A stretch of DNA of 39,787 nt from Crocinitomicaceae bacterium (GTDB taxonomy: Bacteria > Bacteroidota > Bacteroidia > Flavobacteriales_D > Crocinitomicaceae), in assembly GCA_021740085.1 (NCBI GenBank), contig JAIPAL010000017.1:1-39787 (forward strand). Reading direction: 5' to 3'. The notes beneath the pieces are model-generated. The model searched no databases. It worked only from the letters and a program-made list of their open reading frames with translations, and was not told where the DNA came from. Position numbers and translations under genes: made by a program. Position 1 is the first letter of the stretch. Every line of letters starts with the position of its first letter. Below, in pieces: positions 16,597 through 24,194 of the stretch.

Positions 16597-17811
16597 ATGA
16601 ATATTGAATTGAATAGTATCGAAGAGGCAATCACAGCAATTAAAAACGGAGAAGTAATAATTGTTGTAGATGATGAAGATAGAGAAAATGAAGGTGATTT
16701 TTTGACCGCAGCAAGAAATGCAACGCCTGAAGTCATCAACTTTATGGCAACGCATGGACGTGGACTAATCTGTGCACCTATTAGTGAAGAAAGATGCGAT
16801 AAATTAGGACTAGAAATGATGGTGAGCAATAATTCTGCTGCCTACGAAACCCCATTTACTGTAAGTATCGACCTAATTGGTCACGGATGTACAACGGGTA
16901 TTTCTGCAAGCGATCGTGCAAAAACAGTTTTAGCAATGATTGATCCTACAACACGACCAGAAGAATTAGGGAAACCTGGACATATATTTCCGCTAAGAGC
17001 AAGAAAAGGAGGCGTCCTTAGACGAGCTGGACATACCGAAGCAGCAGTTGATTTATCGCGGATGGCAGGTTTCGAAGAGGCAGGAATTATTGTGGAAATC
17101 CTCAATGAAGATGGAAGCATGGCACGACTTCCAGAATTAATTTTAATCGCAAAAAAGTTCGATCTTAAAATAATTTCAATCGAAGAATTGATTAAATATA
17201 GAATTGCACATGAATCTTTAGTTGAAAAAGTGGTTGATGTGCATATGCCAACCGAATGGGGCGAATTTCAATTACATGCTTTTAAAGATAAAAGTAATGA
17301 CATGGATCACCTCGCATTGGTGAAAGGAACTTGGGAAAAGGACGAAGCTATATTAGTGCGCGTTCATTCCTCTTGCTTAACAGGAGACATCTTCGGTTCG
17401 TGTCGCTGCGATTGTGGATCACAATTACACAGCGCGATGGAACAAATTGAAAAAGAAGGAAAGGGCGTAATCGTATATATGAATCAGGAAGGAAGAGGAA
17501 TTGGATTAGTAAACAAACTTAAGGCATACAAACTTCAAGAAGGTGGCATGGACACCATGGAGGCAAATATTGAATTAGGTTTCAAGGCCGACGGTAGAGA
17601 CTATGGAATTGGCGCTCAAATTTTGCGCGAATTGAAAGTGAGTAAAATGAAACTAATGTCAAATAATCCCCAAAAAAGGACCGGATTAATTGGTTATGGA
17701 CTTGAAATTGTTGAAAATATCTCCCTAGAAATTCCAAGTAATGTTCACAATGCAAATTACCTGAGAACCAAAAGAGATAAAATGGGACACAGTTTAAAAA
17801 TTGATAAATAA
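16597..17811 (+). CDS. ribBA: Bifunctional DHBP synthase / GTP cyclohydrolase II
   Basis: A 404-residue two-domain enzyme supplying both precursors of riboflavin. Residues 1-205 are 3,4-dihydroxy-2-butanone-4-phosphate synthase: the acidic loop [10 protein letters not shown] (25-34), ATHGRGLIC (51-59) and [10 protein letters not shown] (143-152). Residues about 207-400 are GTP cyclohydrolase [22 protein letters not shown] with zinc ligands C260, C271 and C273, then NQEGRGIGL (296-304). The two active sites act on ribulose 5-phosphate and GTP. Both sets of key residues are intact, so neither half looks degenerate. It overlaps lolD by one base. No FMN riboswitch is seen, as the gene lies inside an operon. 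Confidence 0.97.
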   Translation: MNIELNSIEEAITAIKNGEVIIVVDDEDRENEGDFLTAARNATPEVINFMATHGRGLICAPISEERCDKLGLEMMVSNNSAAYETPFTVSIDLIGHGCTTGISASDRAKTVLAMIDPTTRPEELGKPGHIFPLRARKGGVLRRAGHTEAAVDLSRMAGFEEAGIIVEILNEDGSMARLPELILIAKKFDLKIISIEELIKYRIAHESLVEKVVDVHMPTEWGEFQLHAFKDKSNDMDHLALVKGTWEKDEAILVRVHSSCLTGDIFGSCRCDCGSQLHSAMEQIEKEGKGVIVYMNQEGRGIGLVNKLKAYKLQEGGMDTMEANIELGFKADGRDYGIGAQILRELKVSKMKLMSNNPQKRTGLIGYGLEIVENISLEIPSNVHNANYLRTKRDKMGHSLKIDK

Positions 17812-18464
17812 TGCTACTTGCAACAGGAATCCATAAGAATTATGGCGAGTTACAAATCCTAAAAGGAGTTGATCTGCACGTCAAAGAAAGCGAAATTGTA
17901 TCCATTGTTGGCTCCTCAGGTGCAGGAAAAACAACCTTACTACAAATACTCGGTACTTTAGATAAACCTGACAGCGGAAAGATGAGTATTAATGGTATAG
18001 ATCCATTCTCCTTATCTAGCAACAAAATGGCTGCATTTAGGAACAAGCAAATTGGATTTATTTTTCAATTTCATCAACTTTTACCTGAATTTAATGCCTT
18101 TGAAAATGTTATGTTACCCGCCTTAATAATGGGCTTAAGTAAAAAAGAAGCCGCCGATAAAGCAAAAGAAATCTTAGCAAAAATTGGACTTGAATCGCGG
18201 TTTAATCATCGACCATCAGAATTATCAGGTGGAGAACAACAACGGGTTGCCGTTTGCAGATCCCTGATAAATAATCCCGCCATAATTTTTGCCGATGAGC
18301 CTTCTGGAAATCTAGATTCAAAAAATGCAGCAGAATTGCACGATTTATTTTTTCAGTTAAGAGAAGACTTTAAACAAACTTTTGTGATTGTTACCCACAA
18401 CGAAAACTTAGCTAAAATGGCCGATCGGACCTTGGTCATGAAAGACGGCAATTTCATTGGGTAA
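17811..18464 (+). CDS. lolD: LolD-like ABC transporter ATP-binding protein
   Basis: A 217-residue cytoplasmic ATPase subunit. Walker [10 protein letters not shown] (34-42), Q-loop [19 protein letters not shown] (85-103), signature LSGGEQQR (138-145), Walker B IIFADEP (158-164) and H-loop VTHNE are all present. The Q-loop region with its LLPEFxAxENVxLP wording is typical of LolD and its MacB/FtsE relatives, which power lipoprotein release from the inner membrane or similar mechanical work. The membrane partner (LolC/E-like) is not in the window, so LolD is the best but not the only reading. It shares one base with ribBA and is followed 1 bp later by the DUF2400 gene. Confidence 0.88.
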   Translation: MLLATGIHKNYGELQILKGVDLHVKESEIVSIVGSSGAGKTTLLQILGTLDKPDSGKMSINGIDPFSLSSNKMAAFRNKQIGFIFQFHQLLPEFNAFENVMLPALIMGLSKKEAADKAKEILAKIGLESRFNHRPSELSGGEQQRVAVCRSLINNPAIIFADEPSGNLDSKNAAELHDLFFQLREDFKQTFVIVTHNENLAKMADRTLVMKDGNFIG

Positions 18465-18465
18465 A

Positions 18466-19221
18466 ATGGAACAAAACGAACTAAAAGAATTTCTTGATTT
18501 TAAAGCAGATCAATATGAAAACCCTTTATTTTTAGAATACGATCCCATACAAATTCCTCATCGCTTTATACGGAAAGAAGACATAGAAATTAGTGCTTTT
18601 TTAATTGCCATGTTAGCGTGGGGAAATCGAAAAAGTATCATTAATAGTGGAAACAAATTAATGCAAATCATGGGTGAATCGCCCTACGATTTTATCATGA
18701 ATTATCAATCATCTCGCATAGAAACGAAATTTGTTCACCGGACATTCAATTCAAGCGATTTAGATTTTTTCTTGCAAAGTCTAAAAAACATATACCAACA
18801 TAAAGGAGGGCTAGAGCAGGTATTCAATCCAGTGAGTGAGAAGAACTGTAAAGTTAGAATTGAACACTTCAGGAAGAATTTTATGGAAATTCAACACGAT
18901 ATCCGAAGTGAAAAGCACCTATCAAATCCTCAAAAAAATTCTGCTTGTAAAAGAATTGTAATGTTTTTAAGATGGATGGTGAGGGATGAAAAAAAAGGGG
19001 TGGATTTTGGTTTATGGAAATCTATTTCAACAAGTGAATTGTATATTCCATTAGATGTACATACCGCCACAATTTCCAGGAAACTTAATATGATAAATCG
19101 AATTCAAAATGATTGGAAAACGAGCGAGGAACTCATTGAAATTTGTAGGGAATTCGACGCCAATGACCCGGCTAAATATGATTTTGCGCTTTTTGGTTTA
19201 GGCGCTTTTGAAAAGTTTTAA
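18466..19221 (+). CDS. TIGR02757/DUF2400 family protein
   Basis: A 251-residue protein recognised by AFLIAMLAWGNRKSIINSGNKLMQIM and SPYDFI near residues 45-75, KRIVMFLRWMVR near 165-176, and a late ISTSELYIPLDVHTATISRKLNM block, all hallmarks of TIGR02757. The mid-to-late part resembles the helix-hairpin-helix DNA-glycosylase scaffold in outline (predicted helices, a conserved DVHTA), but no catalytic role has been established as far as I know. The ATG at 18466 is preferred over an in-frame TTG three codons upstream because it lies just after the lolD stop. It is the last gene of the menB operon; no simple terminator follows, but repeat C does. Confidence 0.85.
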   Translation: MEQNELKEFLDFKADQYENPLFLEYDPIQIPHRFIRKEDIEISAFLIAMLAWGNRKSIINSGNKLMQIMGESPYDFIMNYQSSRIETKFVHRTFNSSDLDFFLQSLKNIYQHKGGLEQVFNPVSEKNCKVRIEHFRKNFMEIQHDIRSEKHLSNPQKNSACKRIVMFLRWMVRDEKKGVDFGLWKSISTSELYIPLDVHTATISRKLNMINRIQNDWKTSEELIEICREFDANDPAKYDFALFGLGAFEKF

Positions 19222-19296
19222 TTCAAAATAATAAACTGAGAAAGTATTAAAATAATTAGTATCCGCTAAAAAAAAATGATTAAATTATAAGTATAA

Positions 19297-19557
19297 ACTT
19301 ATTATTCGTTTTTTTCTCCGTCTCGATGTGCGAAGAGAGGATAAAGAAAATTTCGAAAAGTAAGCGATACCGAAAAGTACCGATGTTTCGGTATGTCGTT
19401 TGATAAGCCTAGCTTATCACTCTTTTCGTGTATCGGTCGATGAGAAATTTTAGCCGAACGTCTTGCATCGAGAATTGATTTTTTCGTTCTTTTGTGTCAA
19501 GACAAAAGGACAAGGAAAAGAAAGTCCGATTTTTTCCGCCGGGGCGGAGGACAATAG
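19297..19557. repeat. Interspersed palindromic repeat, copy C
   Basis: A third copy, about 9 kb from A and B. Outer arms TCTCGATG (19321-19328) and CATCGAGA (19466-19473); inner perfect hairpin TGATAAGC (19401-19408), loop CTA, GCTTATCA (19412-19419). Against copy B, the inner stem changes from C-G to T-A and the outer stem from T-A to G-C, so both arms changed together. It also has the TACCGA/TCGGTA hairpin seen in A. Its tail differs from that of A and B at only a few bases. It lies between convergent operons and ends 4 bp from the stop codon of the next gene. The stretch 19222-19296 before it holds no gene, only a small ATAAGT/ACTTAT palindrome. Confidence 0.92.
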
Positions 19558-19561
19558 TTAG

Positions 19562-20251
19562 TTAGAAAATAAGTTTTTTATCTTGTAAATAACCATAAAC
19601 TACCTTAGAAACAGAATCCAATTTATCTTTTTTGACTTTTTGATCATTAATTTCTTCGCAATTTACATAGTTATAAGTACCCTTATCCCAAGTAAACAAA
19701 CAATGGTAAAAATATTTTTGTCGATCGTAGCGTTCAAAAAATCGAACAACAATATCATCATAATCGGTATTTGTTTTTCGACGCTCGATTAAATACCCAT
19801 TAAAGCCATTCACCTTCACTAATTGTTTGCCTTCACGTTGATAAATCAGTAGAAGTCGCGTTGGAAAAGCGTGTACACCTGACCTTACCAATAACATAAA
19901 TCCATTTTGAAAATCAGTATTGTTTTTTAAAGGGAAAAATCTAAAAAACTTTGGACTACAAGCGGGAATATCAAGATTATTATTAATCACCGTTAAAGTA
20001 TCACAGATACCCAACTCATGAAGTAATTGGCGTTCATTTCCTTGGGTGAATTTATTCAAATTAAAATCCGTTGAAATCTCCTTTCCAGGTAAACTGATTT
20101 TAGGCAATTTAGGAGGAACTACGGGTTTCTCCGTATTCGAAGTGAAATAATACAAAAGACCTACCCCAATTAAACTTATCAATAGGATAATTCCTCTTCG
20201 ATAGAGTAGCTTAGGTGACTTTACTTTTCCAGTATCTTTATTATGTGTCAT
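19562..20251 (-). CDS. Membrane-anchored protein of unknown function
   Basis: A 229-residue protein not recognised as a named family. A basic cytoplasmic start (residues 1-20) precedes one transmembrane helix (RGIILLISLIGVGLLYYF, about 19-36), a proline-rich linker (KPVVPPKLPKISLPG) and a folded domain of about 170 residues with aromatic-rich strands (FFPLKNNTDFQNGFMLLVRSG, YDDIVVRFFERYDRQKYFYHCLFTWDKGTYNYVNCEE). Topology by the positive-inside rule puts the C-terminal domain in the periplasm. It is 12 bp after the HMG-CoA lyase gene, so it is probably the last gene of that operon. Its stop codon lies directly beside repeat C, so the repeat probably inserted just downstream of it. Confidence 0.75.
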   Translation of the reverse strand: MTHNKDTGKVKSPKLLYRRGIILLISLIGVGLLYYFTSNTEKPVVPPKLPKISLPGKEISTDFNLNKFTQGNERQLLHELGICDTLTVINNNLDIPACSPKFFRFFPLKNNTDFQNGFMLLVRSGVHAFPTRLLLIYQREGKQLVKVNGFNGYLIERRKTNTDYDDIVVRFFERYDRQKYFYHCLFTWDKGTYNYVNCEEINDQKVKKDKLDSVSKVVYGYLQDKKLIF

Positions 20252-20263
20252 AGAATAATCGTA

Positions 20264-21127
20264 TTAATTCATCTCAAATAATCGTCTCGCTGCTACTTCC
20301 GCAGTTGAAAAGGCCATCTTGTCAAGCCCGTTATCTAAATTATTTACTGTCATCCAATCAAGCAATTCTTCCGTACCTAAATTCCCAGTTAACTCATCTT
20401 TTGCCATTGGACAACCACCCATGCCCTTAAAAGCGACATCAAATCTCCTACAACCAGCTCCAAATGCAGCATCTAACAACGAAAAAGAATGATTAGGTTT
20501 CACATGGAAATGAGCACCTAATTCAGTTCCTGGTAATTCGCTACTAAAAACTTCAAATAATCCACGAACACTTTCAGCAGTGGCGCAACCAATCGTATCG
20601 GAAAGAGCCAAGGTACTTATTCCAAGTTCATTAACAAGTTTTTCTGCCCAAGTAAGCGCCAATGTAGGGCTCCATTCATCTCCGTATGGATTTCCAAAAC
20701 CCATCGATAAATAGACGATAAGTGTTTTATTCTTTTTAGTGACTAAGTCTTGAATTCGAGATACCGTTTCAAATGCCGCTGATATTGAGCTGTTCGTATT
20801 TCTCAATTGAAATTGTTCAGAGATTGAAAATGGAAATCCAATACAATTTATTTCATCATATTCTAATGCTTCATTCGCGCCTCTTTCGTTGGCAACAATA
20901 GCCAATAATTTAGTCTTTTCGGTCAATTCTAAGCCTTTTAAGACAAGGGCAGTATCTCGCAGTTGAGGAATTGCCTTCGGAGAAACAAAGCTTCCAAAAT
21001 CAATGGTATCAAATCCACATTTAAGTAAACTATTTATATAATCAATTTTAGCGGACGTTGGAATAAACTCAACAATCCCTTGCATAGCATCTCTTGGACA
21101 TTCAATGATTTTTATGCTAGTGCTCAT
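20264..21127 (-). CDS. Hydroxymethylglutaryl-CoA lyase
   Basis: A 287-residue TIM-barrel lyase that cleaves HMG-CoA into acetoacetate and acetyl-CoA, the last step of leucine degradation. Key residues: R12-D13 in ECPRDAMQG (the family usually reads GPRDGLQ), [12 protein letters not shown] near 44-55, metal ligands H206 and H208 in GAHFHVKP, and catalytic C239 in [15 protein letters not shown]. The CPRDAMQ wording is, from memory, the form found in Flavobacteriia. It overlaps pyrD by 11 bp, so it is translated from the same message. It feeds acetyl-CoA units into central metabolism, as the methylmalonyl-CoA mutase encoded further on does for propionyl-CoA. Confidence 0.92.
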   Translation of the reverse strand: MSTSIKIIECPRDAMQGIVEFIPTSAKIDYINSLLKCGFDTIDFGSFVSPKAIPQLRDTALVLKGLELTEKTKLLAIVANERGANEALEYDEINCIGFPFSISEQFQLRNTNSSISAAFETVSRIQDLVTKKNKTLIVYLSMGFGNPYGDEWSPTLALTWAEKLVNELGISTLALSDTIGCATAESVRGLFEVFSSELPGTELGAHFHVKPNHSFSLLDAAFGAGCRRFDVAFKGMGGCPMAKDELTGNLGTEELLDWMTVNNLDNGLDKMAFSTAEVAARRLFEMN

Positions 21128-22172
21128 TGTTCAATCTAGTTAAAATTGCCTTATTAATTCGCTTATTCAACATGGGCCCTTCGTAGATAAAACCTGTATA
21201 AATTTGCAATAAAGTTGCTCCCGCATCTAATTTCTCTAATGCATCTTCCACAGAATCAATGCCCCCAACGCCCATAATTGGAAATGCCCCCTTCGATTTT
21301 TGGTGAATATAACGAATAACTTCCGTAGACCTTTGCGATAATGGTTTACCAGAAAGACCACCAGCTCCAATTTTCTCAACTTGTAGATCATCAGCCACAA
21401 GCCCAGTTCGTTGAATTGTTGTATTCGTAGCAACAATGCCATCCATTTTGAGTTCCAACATAATTTCAACAATATCGTCTAATTGCTCGTTAGACAAATC
21501 AGGTGCAATTTTTAATAATAGTGGCTTTTTCGTTGGGTAGGATTCATTTACAAGCTGCAGGGCTGCAAGGATTTTTTTTAAGGGTTCTTTTTCTTGTAAT
21601 GCTCTTAAATCAGGCGTGTTGGGGGAAGATACATTGACAACAAAATAGTCTACATAATCAAATAAAGCCTTAAAAGAAACAATATAATCATCGATGGCAT
21701 TTTCATTGGAAGTGATTTTATTTTTTCCAATATTGCCTCCAATAATCAACTTAGAACCTGGAGATTTCCTTTTTAAATTCTCCACGGCCTCTGCCATACC
21801 ATTATTATTAAATCCCATTCGATTAATAATAGCTTTATCTTTTTTCAACCTGAATAAGCGTGGCTTATCATTACCATCTTGAGCTAATGGTGTAACGGTC
21901 CCGATTTCTACGAATCCAAAACCGCAATATTCCATTTCATTAAAACAGGTTGCATTTTTATCAAAACCTGCGGCTAAACCAATCGGATTAGGAAAGTCAA
22001 TACCAAAAACAGTTCGCTGGATTAAGGGTGATTCCAAGCAAAACAACTTTTTAAATAGTAGCTTAGAAAAAGGAACTTTTAAACTTAATTTAAGAAGATT
22101 TACGGTAAAATAATGGGCTTTTTCAGCAGGAAGTAAAAAAACTAGTGACCTAAAAAGGTTATATAAAATCAT
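21117..22172 (-). CDS. pyrD: Dihydroorotate dehydrogenase (quinone, class 2)
   Basis: A 351-residue FMN enzyme that oxidises dihydroorotate to orotate in pyrimidine synthesis and passes electrons to the quinone pool, probably menaquinone here. The N-terminal amphipathic segment (residues 1-40) is the membrane-associating helix pair that marks class 2. FMN and substrate motifs: [14 protein letters not shown] near 55-68, [12 protein letters not shown] near 84-95, the catalytic serine in [12 protein letters not shown] near 179-190, and [10 protein letters not shown] near 270-279. It begins 36 bp after the stop of the DUF6089-like barrel gene and overlaps HMG-CoA lyase by 11 bp. Confidence 0.97.
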   Translation of the reverse strand: MILYNLFRSLVFLLPAEKAHYFTVNLLKLSLKVPFSKLLFKKLFCLESPLIQRTVFGIDFPNPIGLAAGFDKNATCFNEMEYCGFGFVEIGTVTPLAQDGNDKPRLFRLKKDKAIINRMGFNNNGMAEAVENLKRKSPGSKLIIGGNIGKNKITSNENAIDDYIVSFKALFDYVDYFVVNVSSPNTPDLRALQEKEPLKKILAALQLVNESYPTKKPLLLKIAPDLSNEQLDDIVEIMLELKMDGIVATNTTIQRTGLVADDLQVEKIGAGGLSGKPLSQRSTEVIRYIHQKSKGAFPIMGVGGIDSVEDALEKLDAGATLLQIYTGFIYEGPMLNKRINKAILTRLNNEH

Positions 22173-22207
22173 ATAACTTTAAGAAAGGATAAAAAATAAA
22201 TAAAAGA

Positions 22208-23128
22208 TTAAACTTTGTATTTACCGGAAGATTTTGAAATCGCTTTTGAACGCTGACGTCCGTAATCTTTATAAGTAATATTGCGCGTAATCACGATATT
22301 TAAGTGGTAGAAAGCATCTTTATCCTTAGAGTCTCCTCTTTTATATCCCGCAGAATAGGCTGGATTACCACCGGAACCATCAGCAACAGCAGCAGCTATA
22401 GGAGATAAATTTGCAGGATCAGCATAAACAGTACTAACATCATCCATATAATCCGTAAATGTCTTTACATATGAAACTTCCATTCCAATTCTCCACATTT
22501 TAGAAATACCCATTCTAAACCCAACACCCGCTGGAATTGTTAATACAAAAGGACTATATGCTTTATCTTGCCCTTCCGTCATCAATGGCCTTAATGCTAC
22601 CCAATCACCTTGGTATAGTGCTTTTGGATTATGATAAGCAACGCCTAAACCTCCAAAAATGTAATATTGTTGGTTTCTATTTTTAACTGATTGTGAACCT
22701 GGTGAATTATAGGTAGGACTAAATTGTTCTTTAGAAAAAACTATGAATTCTAGTTTTTGCTGTAACTCGATAACACCGCTTTTGAAATGTAAATTTCGAT
22801 CTTTTCTTGATGTTTCTTGAGAATATTTGTCATCACCTTTAAGGGTAGAGAAACTCAATGAAGAGGTGGTAGAAAAAAGAGGGTGAAAACGGTAACGAAA
22901 ACCAATCATTCCTGAAATTCCAGTTGACTTCCAATCGATATCTTTCGGGCTATGATCAATTCCTTCAGTTGGTCCACCACCAAGATCGCCATTAAATTGA
23001 GTAGCACCGATACCAAATTGTAATTCTTTTTTGTTCAGCGACCAATTTTTCTGAGAATTAAAATTTACATGCTGCGCACACAGCGAAGAAACAAGGAAAA
23101 ATGAGGAGATGATGGCTAAATTTTTCAT
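22208..23128 (-). CDS. Outer-membrane barrel protein, DUF6089-like
   Basis: A 306-residue protein with signal peptide MKNLAIISSFFLVSSLCAQ. The mature part starts with a barrel strand of DUF6089 type, ELQFGIGATQFNGDLGG, then ISGMIGFRYRFHPLFSTTSSLSFSTLKGDD, and continues with amphipathic strands (YYIFGGLGVAYHNP, FVLTIPAGVGFRMGISKMWRIGMEVSYVKTFTDYMDDVS). Serine/asparagine/glycine-rich loops occur near the end. The start at 23128 is supported because the alternative upstream TTG (23149) lies inside the promoter element. The family is common in Bacteroidota outer membranes with no known function; the exact DUF number is from memory. Confidence 0.7.
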   Translation of the reverse strand: MKNLAIISSFFLVSSLCAQHVNFNSQKNWSLNKKELQFGIGATQFNGDLGGGPTEGIDHSPKDIDWKSTGISGMIGFRYRFHPLFSTTSSLSFSTLKGDDKYSQETSRKDRNLHFKSGVIELQQKLEFIVFSKEQFSPTYNSPGSQSVKNRNQQYYIFGGLGVAYHNPKALYQGDWVALRPLMTEGQDKAYSPFVLTIPAGVGFRMGISKMWRIGMEVSYVKTFTDYMDDVSTVYADPANLSPIAAAVADGSGGNPAYSAGYKRGDSKDKDAFYHLNIVITRNITYKDYGRQRSKAISKSSGKYKV

Positions 23129-23146
23129 TTCTAAAATATTATTCTT

Positions 23147-23154
23147 CAAATATA
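23147..23154 (-). promoter_or_regulatory. Candidate -7 promoter element (TATATTTG) for the DUF6089-like gene
   Basis: Exact TAnnTTTG on the minus strand, 18 bp upstream of the chosen ATG. It excludes the upstream TTG as a start, since that codon falls within the element. Confidence 0.6.
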
Positions 23155-23217
23155 AATAAAAAAACCAACATAGGCCTTAATTACTAAAAAATTTAGTTCT
23201 TGGCTCATGTTGGTTTT
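23155..23217 (-). terminator. Terminator of the sigma factor operon
   Basis: AAAACCAACAT (23161-23171) and ATGTTGGTTTT (23207-23217) form a perfect 11-bp stem, with inner GCC/GGC able to extend it; on the minus strand the stem is followed by a run of T. It separates the sigma factor pair from the DUF6089-like gene. The loop is long (about 35 nt), which weakens a simple terminator reading. Confidence 0.65.
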
Positions 23218-23234
23218 AATATGATTTTCATGGT

Positions 23235-23417
23235 CTACATCAACAGAAAGTATAAAGAAATGGTGCCTATTACTGAGGATAAACCTACTGCTCCATAGAA
23301 CCATGGATTTTTCCAATTTTTCTTTTCTGGTAACGAGGCCAAAATTTTCTTAAAATCTTGACGTGAATTAATTTCAGCTGATGTTACCTCTTTTCTGTCG
23401 ATATAAATTTTTATCAT
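23235..23417 (-). CDS. 60-residue single-helix membrane protein, partner of the sigma factor gene
   Basis: A small protein with a charged N-terminal part of about 38 residues (MIKIYIDRKEVTSAEINSRQ, then DFKKILASLPEKKNWKN) and one transmembrane helix (PWFYGAVGLSSVIGTISLYFLLM) at the very end. Basic residues before the helix put the N-terminal part in the cytoplasm. The ATG is 6 bp after the sigma factor stop, and a hairpin terminator follows, so the two genes form a closed unit. By position it may be a minimal anti-sigma or membrane tether, but it is much shorter than known anti-sigma factors and no zinc-binding or other family motif is seen. It might also be a truncated remnant of one. Confidence 0.7.
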   Translation of the reverse strand: MIKIYIDRKEVTSAEINSRQDFKKILASLPEKKNWKNPWFYGAVGLSSVIGTISLYFLLM

Positions 23418-23423
23418 AATCGT

Positions 23424-23996
23424 TTATTTAGACTTGTTAAAAAATTCTTTTAGTTTTACTAATGCCCTAAAAGTTTTCACTTTCGCATTATTTTCTGTTA
23501 ATCCAATGATTTCTCCAATTTCCTTGAATGACCGCTTTTCAAAAAAACGCATTTCAATTAATTGCAATTGATTTTCTTTAAGCATTGGCAAACATTTAAG
23601 CAATTTCGCTTTATTTTCTTCAGAATACTCTTCAATAAAATCTTCAATCAGTTGAGCTACTTGAATGGTATCAATTTTTACAGTTCGTTGTGATTTTTGA
23701 TCACGGAAAGATTGATATAACTCACTTTTTGCAATTCGGAACAACCAAGAAGAAAAAGGAACGCCACGAAATTCGTATCGGCTAAGATTGGTTAAAGCTT
23801 TTACAAAAACACAAGAGGTGATATCGTAAGCTGTTTCTTCCTCATCTACTCTTTTATTTACATACCTGAAAATAGATTCATAGTACTTTTTGTACAAAGG
23901 AGCAAAATGAGAAGGATTTAACTTCGCCTTTTCAATAATTTGGTGTTCTTCTTCGAGACGTAAACTGTCTTGGAAATACATCATGTTCATAGCCAT
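23424..23996 (-). CDS. ECF-type sigma-70 family RNA polymerase sigma factor
   Basis: A 190-residue sigma factor with only regions 2 and 4. Region 2 spans about residues 30-100: LYKKYYESIFRYVNKRVDEEETAYDITSCVF, then FSSWLFRIAKSELYQSFRD, where the -10 element is read. Region 4 spans about 130-185: IEMRFFEKRSFKEIGEIIGLTENNAKVKTFRALVKLKEF, a helix-turn-helix for the -35 element. It directs RNA polymerase to a special promoter set in response to an unknown signal. The start could also be one of the Met codons 2-5 residues downstream. It is co-transcribed with the 60-residue membrane protein; the upstream 198 bp show no TAnnTTTG, compatible with self-directed transcription. Confidence 0.93.
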   Translation of the reverse strand: MAMNMMYFQDSLRLEEEHQIIEKAKLNPSHFAPLYKKYYESIFRYVNKRVDEEETAYDITSCVFVKALTNLSRYEFRGVPFSSWLFRIAKSELYQSFRDQKSQRTVKIDTIQVAQLIEDFIEEYSEENKAKLLKCLPMLKENQLQLIEMRFFEKRSFKEIGEIIGLTENNAKVKTFRALVKLKEFFNKSK

Positions 23997-24194
23997 AGTA
24001 CTTAGTTTTAATTTAATTAAACCTGGAGAAAGTAAAGCTTGCAGTCCTTACAATTCGATAACGCACTACTTAAACAGATGTTACAAACAAAATTGAAATT
24101 AAATTGAAAAAAAAATATTTATTAAACTAAATATTTGATTATCAACACAATAAATTATGTGAATTTTAACCTACAGAAGAAAAAACAGAGTTGT

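Noticed and set aside
23997-24194. Promoter for the sigma factor operon
   Set aside because: No TAnnTTTG on the minus strand; an autoregulated ECF promoter is plausible but its sequence is unknown, so none is marked.
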